DNA of 22,561 nt from Thiobacillaceae bacterium (GTDB lineage: Bacteria; Pseudomonadota; Gammaproteobacteria; Burkholderiales; Thiobacillaceae). Below the pieces are notes generated by a model. It was not told where the DNA came from. It ran no database searches and saw only the letters and a program-made list of their open reading frames with translations. The stretch lies in assembly GCA_012274165.1 (NCBI GenBank), contig JAAPAA010000093.1, positions 1 to 22,561 of the forward strand, in the 5' to 3' direction. Below, in pieces: positions 15,978 to 22,446 of this stretch. A program made the translations under genes and the position numbers. Within the stretch, counting starts at the first letter, position 1. The number at the start of each line of letters is the position of its first letter.

Positions 15978-17016
15978 GTTCTGCTCCTTTAATGGGCGTT
16001 GACCGTATTACGAATATGGATTTGTCGTCGTTGTTGCGCGTTGCCACATTGCCGAGCAATAACGCGATGAATTGAGGATGCAGGCGCCACAAGCCGGGGA
16101 ATGTGTTCAGGTTCCAATTGCGGCGCAAACCGTCCGAGGCGGTGATGAAAAGCGCTTGCTTCGGGAAGGGCAGTTCGATCATCTCGAACGCGCGGTGCTC
16201 ATGCCCCAGCACACCCGGCGAGAAGTTGAGCACCTTGCGCTCACCGTTGCAGATGAGGAATGCGCTCATGTCGCCGACGCCGCATACGCGCAGCACGGGG
16301 GCGGAAAAATCGATCTCGCAAGCCATGGCGACGGCGCCGCGCCCCCCGCGCAGCCGGTGTGAGAGGTTCAACAGGGTGCCATCGAGCGGGGTGACGGAAT
16401 CCAGGACATTCTCCGCCCCGACCAACCCCTCGGCCGCCTCCTTGCCATGTCCCAGGCCATCGGCATGCAGCCATTTGACCGAATCTATTGAAGGCTGCAC
16501 GCAGATGCAGTCGCCGTTGTACACATCGTCCTGATAGGCGCGCAGGTGATGGCCGTACTGGAATGGATGAGTGGGGGGTTTGTTGCCCACATAAAAGCGT
16601 GACCACACCGCCGTACCGTGCCAGGGCGAATCATGGGCCAGTCCCGGCGGCATGGTGTAGACCTCATACTCGGCGGACATCCGCTGGATGGTGCCAAGCC
16701 CCTTTCCCATGGTGCCCGAAGTCGTATAGCCATCCTTCATGGCGTCGGGCAGGTTCGATATGCCGGGACCGTAGTCGAGCGCGAACAGGTCCAGTGCGGA
16801 AAATTCGCTGTTGCCGCATTCCCATATCTGTACCAGGCCGCGCCCACCCGCGTACTTGAGCTGGTTAGAGATGATTTCGTTGCATACCAGTTCGATCAGC
16901 TCCCGCACAGCATCCTTGAAGCCCATGCGACGCGAAACTGCGCGCAGCTTCGAGCGCAACAGTACCTGGCTGCTGTCGTCGCTGATGGCCTGGTCGAGTA
17001 AAAGTCTGGTAATCAT
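15961..17016 (-). CDS. RsbT-RsbX fusion: stressosome kinase with PP2C-type phosphatase domain
   Basis: A 351-aa two-domain protein. Residues 1-140 are a GHKL ATPase of the RsbT type: N-box ELVCNEIISNQLKYAGG (Glu47, Asn51), G1 box DYGPGI (81-86) and glycine-rich lid GTMGKGLGTIQRM (101-113). Residues about 150-340 match RsbX/SpoIIE PP2C phosphatases: GDCICVQ (Asp169), HADGLGHGKEAA (Asp186), GVGDMSAFL, TASDGLRRNW (Asp295) and NNDDKS (Asp330/331), the metal-binding aspartates. RsbT phosphorylates RsbR/RsbS and then leaves to activate an output protein; RsbX reverses the phosphorylation. Here both activities are on one chain. The start ATG 17016 overlaps the cyclase stop (ATGA), with AGGA five bases upstream. 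Confidence 0.88.
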   Translation of the reverse strand: MITRLLLDQAISDDSSQVLLRSKLRAVSRRMGFKDAVRELIELVCNEIISNQLKYAGGRGLVQIWECGNSEFSALDLFALDYGPGISNLPDAMKDGYTTSGTMGKGLGTIQRMSAEYEVYTMPPGLAHDSPWHGTAVWSRFYVGNKPPTHPFQYGHHLRAYQDDVYNGDCICVQPSIDSVKWLHADGLGHGKEAAEGLVGAENVLDSVTPLDGTLLNLSHRLRGGRGAVAMACEIDFSAPVLRVCGVGDMSAFLICNGERKVLNFSPGVLGHEHRAFEMIELPFPKQALFITASDGLRRNWNLNTFPGLWRLHPQFIALLLGNVATRNNDDKSIFVIRSTPIKGAERGKNR

Positions 17017-17975
17017 TGGTGTCCTGTTACGCCAGGTGTAATTTCGTCTTCGGTCGCAAACTGCCCGCGGCCGCGCCGCTTCGCCTCGTAGAGCGCGGCA
17101 TCGGACCGGGCCGCCAGCGTTTCGGCGGAGTCGTCAGCGCGGCACAGCGCGATGCCGATGCTCACCTTGCCGTTCATGCCGTGCAGCACTTTGGCGGCGA
17201 TACGCGCAGCAATCTTGAGTTCGCAGAAGGTGATGGCGGCAAATTCGTCACCGCCGATGCGGCAGAGTATGTCCACGTGCTCGCGCACTGAACCGCGCAT
17301 GACAGTCGCCATTTTCTTCAGGTATTCGTCGCCATACTGATGGCCATGCGTGTCGTTGATCTGCTTGAAATAGTCGAGATCGAACATCATCAGGCACATC
17401 GATTCATTCTGTCGCTGGCTGCGCAGCAGGGATTCGTGCAGGCGCTGGTCGTAGGCGCCGCGATTGTAAATTCCGGTGAGCGCATCGGTTTCGGCATGGC
17501 GAATCGACGCTTCAAGCTCGTGCTTCCGCTTTTCCAGCACGGATTCCATTTCTGCCATCTGCGCGGCGGCATCGCGCGTATAACGCTCGAGATCCTCGCT
17601 GATCTGCCGGTTGCGGCGCTTCAGCAGTTCAGGGTCGGCCGATTCGCTGGCAAACCGCAGCTGTTCGGCCAGTTTGTCGATCTGGTGCGTTGCCGGCGTG
17701 ACCGGCAGCATGCAGATGCCGAAAGGGGCGCCGCCCCAATCCAGGAATATTGCACGATCCTGGATCATCAACCGCACATCGAGGCTTGTATTCGCCGACA
17801 GTGCCGTGGTGCGCAGGGTATCGAGCATCAGCACGACACGAACCGAGGCTGAAAATACATCGCCCCCCAGCACATCGATTGCATCGATCACAAAACGGGC
17901 CAGCCGCTGTCGGTCGGGCTCGACGATCAGCGAAAGTGAAAGCAGCGGTCTTGCAGTGGTTTCCAGAGGGGCCAT
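17013..17975 (-). CDS. GGDEF diguanylate cyclase, probable stressosome output protein
   Basis: A 320-aa soluble protein, first gene of the operon. Residues about 155-310 form a complete GGDEF domain: DALTGIYNRGAYDQRL, MMFDLDYFKQINDTHGHQYGD, the active site GGDEF at 241-245, and 'VSIGIAL...ALYEAKRRGRGQ'. It should make c-di-GMP. The inhibitory I-site (RxxD five residues before GGDEF) reads EHVD, so product inhibition is probably weak. Residues 112-160 are a charged coiled coil. The first ~105 residues resemble a worn-down RsbW/RsbT-type fold without its N- and G-boxes and may be where RsbT docks (inference). No transmembrane segment is seen. Upstream (17976-18060) no convincing promoter or strong ribosome binding site was found. 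Confidence 0.9.
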   Translation of the reverse strand: MAPLETTARPLLSLSLIVEPDRQRLARFVIDAIDVLGGDVFSASVRVVLMLDTLRTTALSANTSLDVRLMIQDRAIFLDWGGAPFGICMLPVTPATHQIDKLAEQLRFASESADPELLKRRNRQISEDLERYTRDAAAQMAEMESVLEKRKHELEASIRHAETDALTGIYNRGAYDQRLHESLLRSQRQNESMCLMMFDLDYFKQINDTHGHQYGDEYLKKMATVMRGSVREHVDILCRIGGDEFAAITFCELKIAARIAAKVLHGMNGKVSIGIALCRADDSAETLAARSDAALYEAKRRGRGQFATEDEITPGVTGHQ

Positions 17976-18121
17976 GGCACACTAACGGTAACGTGTTGCC
18001 TGAAGTTAAACCGGAATAGGGGGAAATTCCCTTATATTTCCAGTTATTGGCCCTGTTTGGAGGGTGCGGACGCTATTTTCGGCTTGCAGCGGGCACGACC
18101 TGCGGGATTCCCGACAGTTGG

Positions 18122-18171
18122 CCCATCACCAGCCCATGTTCCCGCGGGTTGTGGAATGCCCCTTGGGCCAG
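18122..18171 (-). repeat. Decayed copy of the prfC 3' end
   Basis: 50 bp that match the last codons of prfC (20007-20057) at 45 of 51 aligned positions with one single-base gap, in the same orientation. On the - strand it reads as A-F-H-N-P-R-E-H-G-L-V-M-G against prfC A-F-H-D-T-R-E-H-G-Q-V-M-G. Weaker similarity may continue on the 5' side of the plus strand (TTGCAG and a C/GGTTggCCC-like stretch). The copy is frame-shifted and lacks the rest of the gene. Confidence 0.8.
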
Positions 18172-18309
18172 GCACCAAATCTGGGCACAGGCCCGAACTG
18201 CTGTTCTCGGAAATCAGCCCCAAGCGCTGGGGCCTACTGGAAGTGCAGGTTTTGTAGTACTTAAAAAGAAGCAGCTGGATGTGGATGCAAGGTTGGTCCC
18301 CACATTTTG

Positions 18310-18454
18310 ACTAGCTAACAATAAAGCAACAAATAGTGCGCGTGAAAAGCAGTAGTAAACATCGGAAATTTTGATGTTTAGGCAAACTTGATCCATGAGC
18401 TTGCCTGATCCTGTATTTGTTGAATTTCCATTCAACATATCTCATGCGTACGCC
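18310..18454. repeat. Diverged ~140-bp repeat, copy 1
   Basis: Begins ACTAGCT...GTGCGCGTGAAAAGCAGT (18310-18353) and ends TCTCATGCGTACGCC (18440-18454). The second copy at 18632-18767 shares the first 44 bp closely and the last 15 bp at 14 positions, with the middle diverged. The inner parts GTGCGCGTGA (18336-18345) and TCATGCGTAC (18442-18451) can pair across the unit with two G-U pairs. Two smaller hairpins lie between them (18380-18406 and 18418-18437). Confidence 0.6.
18418..18437. other. Perfect 8-bp hairpin inside repeat copy 1
   Basis: TGTTGAAT (18418-18425) and ATTCAACA (18430-18437) are exact reverse complements around a TTCC loop. There is no T-tract after it on either strand, so it is not a standard terminator. 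It is absent from the second repeat copy. Confidence 0.6.
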
Positions 18455-18631
18455 GAAATGGTGCTGCGCGTACTCCTCCGTTCGCAACCACCAATTTGAC
18501 GTGCGTTTGAGCCTTTTTCCTCCTTTTGATTGTCGGGGAGGTGGGCGGGATGAGATCAAGGCCGGAAGGCGAATAACAAGTAGTTAAAACAGCAGCGGGA
18601 TAAAGGCGCACACAGGCGTGCCCCATTACCT

Positions 18632-18767
18632 ACTAGCTGAATAACAAAGTAATAAGCAGTGCGCGTGAAAAGCAGTGGGCGTCAGTGGTATGGGCGTCAG
18701 GATGGGGATTCCATGCCCCTCCGTTTCTGTTTCGCGCTTTGTTCCGGTGATGTCTCATGCGCACGCC
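18632..18767. repeat. Diverged ~140-bp repeat, copy 2
   Basis: Begins ACTAGCT...GTGCGCGTGAAAAGCAGT (18632-18676) and ends TCTCATGCGCACGCC (18753-18767), direct relative of copy 1 about 320 bp upstream. Arms GTGCGCGTGA (18659-18668) and TCATGCGCAC (18755-18764) are complementary with one G-U pair. A GGA-T-GGGG / CCCC-TCC hairpin (about 18700-18722) fills the middle. It ends 90 bp before the PEP-CTERM gene. Confidence 0.6.
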
Positions 18768-18791
18768 AACTCGATGCAAGCAGTTCTATGT

Positions 18792-18819
18792 TTTACGAAC
18801 TTTCCGTTTTAAGTAGAAC
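18792..18819 (+). promoter_or_regulatory. Candidate promoter of the PEP-CTERM gene
   Basis: TTTACG (18792-18797) and TAGAAC (18814-18819) with a 16-nt spacer are the best -35/-10-like pair before the gene, giving a leader of about 30 nt. GTTCTA (18783-18788) and TAGAAC (18814-18819) form an inverted repeat that could be a regulator site. No sigma54 GG-N10-GC pattern was found at the expected place. Confidence 0.3.
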
Positions 18820-18856
18820 AACATTTGCAAAAATCTAACTAACCAGGAGTGATCAA

Positions 18857-19846
18857 ATGTCTAAACGTTTAACTCTTCTAACGGTTGCTCTTGTCTTTGC
18901 TCCCGTCCAGTTGTCTATTGCCGCAAATACGCCAACAGTATCGGCAACGGTTAGCGGCTACACGGCCATCGGTGTGGGAGCAATCCCGACTTCGGACTGG
19001 GTGCCGATAACAGTGACCCGTAACGATGGACCGCTACACTCGGAGGCAAGCGGAAGCGGCGGATCATTCACGTCTGTGCCCATCGGGATAGGTCTTAACT
19101 CGTACATTTTCACGAGTGCCTCGGCAGCGGGCTTTGCGTCGGCTAGCCCCGGAGTCCTGCGACTTTACGGCTCTGACCTTGCGATCGCGCAGCCGGCTAT
19201 TATCGGTCCGAACCTGCCGCCTGCTCCGAATACCAACACGGTGTATACGAACATTCAGGTCGGAGCATCATTCACGGACTATCTCACCGTCGATGTCGTG
19301 GGCCAGGCGATCGGCACGCCGGTGCAGGTTCCACTTCAGTATGCGGTCGAGGTGGTGTCCGACACAGCGCTGGGTTACCCAACGTATTCTGCACACCCAA
19401 TCACCGTCAGTGCCAGTTTCATGATCCCCGGTCTCGGCCCACAGAATTTCTCTACCGAGAGTAATCTTTTCTTTTTTAACCGCACAACTCTTCCGAACGG
19501 TAATGGATTCTATTCCATTCGCAGCAGTCCTATCCTCGTCGACTCGCATGTGGGCGACGTTCTGACCATCAGCGCAGCTTTCGGCATCTCAGGGCAGGCC
19601 AATATCACGGACTTCAACCGCCAAAACCAGTTCGGCGCTTTTGCCGACGGACGCAATACCGCGGGCATATGGCTCGGCGATTTACCTGCCGGCATGGTTA
19701 TCACCAGCGCAAGTGGGCACGATTACACGATCGATCCAACGGCAATTGCGGCCTCGGTCCCGGAACCCGAATCCTACGCGATGCTGCTCGCCGGACTTGG
19801 CCTGCTCGGTTTCGTCGCACGTCGCAGAAAGCAGAAAGCCGCTTAA
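18857..19846 (+). CDS. PEP-CTERM sorting-domain secreted protein of unknown function
   Basis: A 329-aa exported protein. A signal peptide covers residues 1-22 (K3-R4, hydrophobic LLTVALVFAPVQLSIA, likely cleavage near A22/A23). The mature part is Ser/Thr/Gly-rich with beta-strand character and no recognisable enzyme motif. The C-terminus is a textbook PEP-CTERM: VPEP at 301-304, a hydrophobic helix about 308-320, then the basic tail ARRRKQKAA. Exosortase EpsH/XrtA is known to recognise this signal, and such proteins are tied to exopolysaccharide and floc/biofilm formation. AGGAG at 18844-18848 supports ATG 18857. It stands alone, flanked by repeats and its own terminator, with no exosortase or polysaccharide genes nearby. 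Confidence 0.92.
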   Translation: MSKRLTLLTVALVFAPVQLSIAANTPTVSATVSGYTAIGVGAIPTSDWVPITVTRNDGPLHSEASGSGGSFTSVPIGIGLNSYIFTSASAAGFASASPGVLRLYGSDLAIAQPAIIGPNLPPAPNTNTVYTNIQVGASFTDYLTVDVVGQAIGTPVQVPLQYAVEVVSDTALGYPTYSAHPITVSASFMIPGLGPQNFSTESNLFFFNRTTLPNGNGFYSIRSSPILVDSHVGDVLTISAAFGISGQANITDFNRQNQFGAFADGRNTAGIWLGDLPAGMVITSASGHDYTIDPTAIAASVPEPESYAMLLAGLGLLGFVARRRKQKAA

Positions 19847-19869
19847 TTTGATTCGGCACCACTTATAGC

Positions 19870-19896
19870 GACCCCGCTTCGGCGGGGTCTCTTTTG
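19870..19896 (+). terminator. Intrinsic terminator after the PEP-CTERM gene
   Basis: A perfect 8-bp stem GACCCCGC / GCGGGGTC with a TTCG tetraloop (19878-19881) is followed by TCTCTTTT. It lies 23 nt after the stop. UUCG-capped GC stems of this type are very stable terminators. Confidence 0.92.
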
Positions 19897-20002
19897 GTTA
19901 TTGTGGTTCGAATGCGGTAACTATTCGTCATTTCGGCGAGCGCACTTGAACGGCAGCTTCTGGCCGGTTGCAGTCAGTAGTTGTGGCTGGTTTTGTAGTC
20001 GG

Positions 20003-21634
20003 TTAACCCATCACCTGTCCATGTTCCCGCGTGTCGTGGAACGCCACCTTGGGCCAGCGTTCCTGTGCCAGCGACAGGTTCACCCGCGTATCTGCCAGAT
20101 ACACCAGATTGCCGTCGACATCCTTCGCAAGCTTCAGCGAATTGGCCTTGGTGAACTCGGCCAGATGCGCGGCGTCGGGGCAGGTCACCCAGCGTGCGGT
20201 GTAGATGCCGGCGTTCTCGAAGCTGGCATCGACGCCGTATTCGGTGCGCAGGCGATGGGCGACGACTTCGAACTGCAGCTGGCCGACGGCGCCAATTAAC
20301 AGCGTGTTGTCGACAAAAGGCTCGAATACCTGAACCGCGCCTTCTTCGCCCAGCTCCAGCAAGCCCTTGTTCAATTGCTTGGCGCGCAGAGGATCGCGCA
20401 GGCGTGGGCGGCTGAACAGTTCGGGGGCAAAGTAGGGGATGCCCTTGTATTGCAGTGCCTCGCCTTCGGTGAGGGTGTCGCCGATGTGCAGTTGGCCGTG
20501 GTTGTGGATGCCGATGATGTCGCCCGCCACCGCGTCTTCCATGCGGGTGCGCTCGTTGGCCATGAAGACCACCGCGTTGGCGATTTTCATTTCCTTGCCG
20601 GTGCGGCGGTGGCGCACTTTCATGTTGGGGGTGTAGCGGCCCGAGCAGACGCGGAAGAAGGCGATGCGGTCGCGGTGCTGCGGGTCCATGTTGGCCTGGA
20701 TCTTGAACACGAAGCCGGTGAATTTGGGTTCGGTGGGATCGACCACGCGCTCGACCGCTTCGCGCGGCTGCGGCGGTGGCGCCCAGTCGGCCAGCGCGCG
20801 CAGCACTTCGCGCACGCCGAAATTGTTGATGCCCGAGCCGAAAAATACCGGCGACTGCTTGCCTTTCAAAAAGGCATCCAGCTCGAAGCCGACCCCGGCG
20901 CCGCGCACCAGTTCGATTTCGGACAGCAGGGTGTCGGCTTCGAGCGGGAAGCGTTCACGCAAAGCCTCATCGCCCAGGCCCTGCAGCGATTCAAACGCCT
21001 GGCCGGCGTTTTCTTCGCCCGCCTTGAAGCGCAGGATTTCGTCGTTGATAAGGTGGTACACCCCGTGAAAGCGCTTGCCCATGCCGATCGGCCAGGTCAC
21101 CGGGGCGCACTGGATTTTCAGGATCGACTCGATCTCGTCCAGCAGTTCCAGCGGGTCGCGCACCTCGCGGTCCATCTTGTTGATGAAGGTGATGATCGGC
21201 GTGTCGCGCAGGCGGCACACTTCCAGCAGCTTGATGGTCTGCTCTTCCCCGCCCTTGGCCGCATCGACCACCATGATCGCGGCGTCCACCGCGGTCAGCA
21301 CGCGGTAGGTGTCTTCGGAAAAGTCCTTGTGGCCGGGGGTGTCGAGCAGGTTGAACACGCAGTCGCCGTGGCTGAACTGCATCACCGAGCTGGCGACCGA
21401 AATGCCGCGTTCGCGCTCCACTTCCATCCAGTCCGAGGTGGCGAACTTGCCGCTTTTCTTGGCCTTGACCGTGCCCGCCATCTGGATCGCGCCACCGAAC
21501 AGCAGGAGCTTTTCGGTCAGCGTGGTCTTGCCGGCGTCGGGGTGGGAAATGATGGCGAAGGTGCGGCGTTTTTTAACGTCGCGCACCAAAGTCGGATCGC
21601 CGGTTTGCGTCGGCGTAGCGGGTGTGGATTCCAT
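20003..21634 (-). CDS. prfC: Peptide chain release factor 3
   Basis: Translational GTPase that removes RF1/RF2 from the ribosome after termination. It is 543 aa (E. coli 529). GTPase motifs are G1 SHPDAGKTT at 30-38, the switch I segment ERERGISV at 73-80, G3 DTPGH at 98-102 and G4 NKMD at 152-155, followed by domain II with 'FVFKIQANMDPQHRDRIAFFRVCSG' and the RF3-specific C-terminal domain. ATG 21634 has no clear ribosome binding site. The 3' end is followed by DNA with repeats, and a damaged copy of its last ~17 codons lies 1.9 kb away. Confidence 0.97.
   Translation of the reverse strand: MESTPATPTQTGDPTLVRDVKKRRTFAIISHPDAGKTTLTEKLLLFGGAIQMAGTVKAKKSGKFATSDWMEVERERGISVASSVMQFSHGDCVFNLLDTPGHKDFSEDTYRVLTAVDAAIMVVDAAKGGEEQTIKLLEVCRLRDTPIITFINKMDREVRDPLELLDEIESILKIQCAPVTWPIGMGKRFHGVYHLINDEILRFKAGEENAGQAFESLQGLGDEALRERFPLEADTLLSEIELVRGAGVGFELDAFLKGKQSPVFFGSGINNFGVREVLRALADWAPPPQPREAVERVVDPTEPKFTGFVFKIQANMDPQHRDRIAFFRVCSGRYTPNMKVRHRRTGKEMKIANAVVFMANERTRMEDAVAGDIIGIHNHGQLHIGDTLTEGEALQYKGIPYFAPELFSRPRLRDPLRAKQLNKGLLELGEEGAVQVFEPFVDNTLLIGAVGQLQFEVVAHRLRTEYGVDASFENAGIYTARWVTCPDAAHLAEFTKANSLKLAKDVDGNLVYLADTRVNLSLAQERWPKVAFHDTREHGQVMG
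20007..20057 (-). repeat. prfC 3' end, intact partner of the decayed copy at 18122-18171
   Basis: This is the functional copy inside prfC (last ~17 codons). Together with 18122-18171 it forms a direct repeat bracketing the 140-bp repeats, the PEP-CTERM gene and its terminator. A further shared GGTTTTGTAGT lies at 18248-18258 and 19989-19999. Confidence 0.7.
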
Positions 21635-21666
21635 CGGGGGTCATGCGGATATGAAGCAGGGGCGCA

Positions 21667-21672
21667 ATTTTA
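21667..21672 (-). promoter_or_regulatory. Candidate -10 box of prfC
   Basis: Read on the - strand the sequence is TAAAAT followed by TGCGC, about 33 nt upstream of the prfC start. A -35 at the right distance is only weakly like consensus (TTAGCC at 21690-21695). The same TAAAATTGCGC string occurs on the + strand before tsaB. Confidence 0.35.
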
Positions 21673-21743
21673 AGCTATTTCCCGCTGCCGGCTAAATTGC
21701 CACGATTGCCATGCGGCGTCGTGTTGCCGGGTGCGACAACCGG

Positions 21744-21749
21744 TAAAAT
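21744..21749 (+). promoter_or_regulatory. Candidate -10 box of tsaB
   Basis: TAAAAT ends 7 nt before the tsaB ATG, which would place the transcription start at or next to the start codon. TTGCCG (21724-21729) is a -35-like box but only 14 nt away. No ribosome binding site precedes the ATG, which fits a leaderless or very short-leader message. Confidence 0.35.
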
Positions 21750-21756
21750 TGCGCGG

Positions 21757-22446
21757 ATGAAATTGCTCGTTATCGATACTTCCACCGAATGGTGCTCGGC
21801 CGCGCTGTGGCTGGATGGCCGCATCCTTGCGCGCCGGGTGCTGGCCGGACAGCGGCACAGCAGCCTGTTGTTGCCGATGGTGGACGAGCTGCTGCGCGAG
21901 TCGGCGACCAGCCTGCGCCAGCTGGACGGCATCGGCTATGGCGCAGGGCCGGGTTCGTTCACCGGTCTGCGCATCGCCTGCGCGGTGACGCAAGGGTTGG
22001 CACTGGGCGCCGACTTGCCGGTGGTCGGGGTTTCCACCCTGGAATCCATTGCCGAACAAACCGGCGCCGAGCGGGTGCTGGCCGTGCTCGATGCGCGCAT
22101 GGCCGAGGTCTACTGGGCGGCGTATCAGCGGGATGGATCGGGTTGGCGCTGCATCACCGAGCCTGCGCTGGCCTTGCCCGAGTCGGTATGCGTGCCCGAG
22201 GGCGGCGACTGGATGGGTGCGGGCAATGGCTTTGCCGCGCTGGGCGAGGTGCTGCGCCCGCGTCTGGCCGCGCAGCTCACGCGCATCGACGACAGCCTGA
22301 TGCCCGATGCCGCCGCGATGGCTCCGCTTGCCGCCCAGGCGTTCGGGCGCGGCGAAGGCATGGACGCCGCGCTGGCCGCGCCGATTTACCTGCGCGACAA
22401 GGTGGCGTTGACGATCGACGAGCGCCGCGCGAAGAAATCCGCATGA
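21757..22446 (+). CDS. tsaB: tRNA N6-adenosine threonylcarbamoyltransferase subunit TsaB
   Basis: Partner of TsaD/TsaE in making t6A37 of ANN-decoding tRNAs; formerly YeaZ. It is 229 aa, the normal size, with the ASKHA-fold start MKLLVIDTSTEWCSAAL and the family signature GAGPGSFTGLR at 62-72, then VGVSTLE. ATG 21757 begins exactly at the family N-terminus; the frame is open 20 codons further up (to 21697) but those residues are not family-like. It overlaps rimI by ATGA and lies divergent from prfC. Confidence 0.95.
   Translation: MKLLVIDTSTEWCSAALWLDGRILARRVLAGQRHSSLLLPMVDELLRESATSLRQLDGIGYGAGPGSFTGLRIACAVTQGLALGADLPVVGVSTLESIAEQTGAERVLAVLDARMAEVYWAAYQRDGSGWRCITEPALALPESVCVPEGGDWMGAGNGFAALGEVLRPRLAAQLTRIDDSLMPDAAAMAPLAAQAFGRGEGMDAALAAPIYLRDKVALTIDERRAKKSA

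Larger units (their letters stand above)
17976..18856. other. 881-nt intergenic region with decayed repeats and hairpins, no supported gene
   Basis: Short open frames here lack ribosome binding sites and family features and are not called. The region holds a small palindrome GGGAAATTCCC (18022-18032), a decayed copy of the prfC 3' end, a G/C hairpin GCCCCA-AGCGC-TGGGGC (about 18217-18233), hairpin AGGCAA/TTGCCT (18380-18406), a perfect 8-bp hairpin (18418-18437), hairpin GGGG/CCCC (about 18700-18722), and two diverged copies of a ~140-bp repeat. Base composition is more AT-rich and less codon-like than the flanks, as expected for an old insertion site. Confidence 0.7.

Noticed and set aside
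18047..18559. Small open frames in the intergenic region before the PEP-CTERM gene
   Set aside because: No ribosome binding sites, no recognisable motifs, and they overlap the decayed prfC tail and the repeats.
18310..18767. Integron attC sites
   Set aside because: CTAACAA-like starts suggested attC, but no matching GTTRRRY end or paired core sites were found, and there is no integrase or cassette array.
18780..18856. Sigma54 promoter for the PEP-CTERM gene
   Set aside because: TTGCAA at 18825-18830 resembles a -12 element, but no GG lies at the required distance upstream.
18122..20057. SXT/R391-type element in prfC
   Set aside because: Those elements use the 5' end of prfC and carry an integrase; here the 3' end is involved, prfC is intact and no integrase is present.
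20375..21673. 432-codon + strand open frame opposite prfC
   Set aside because: Antisense of the well-supported prfC gene, with no family motifs.
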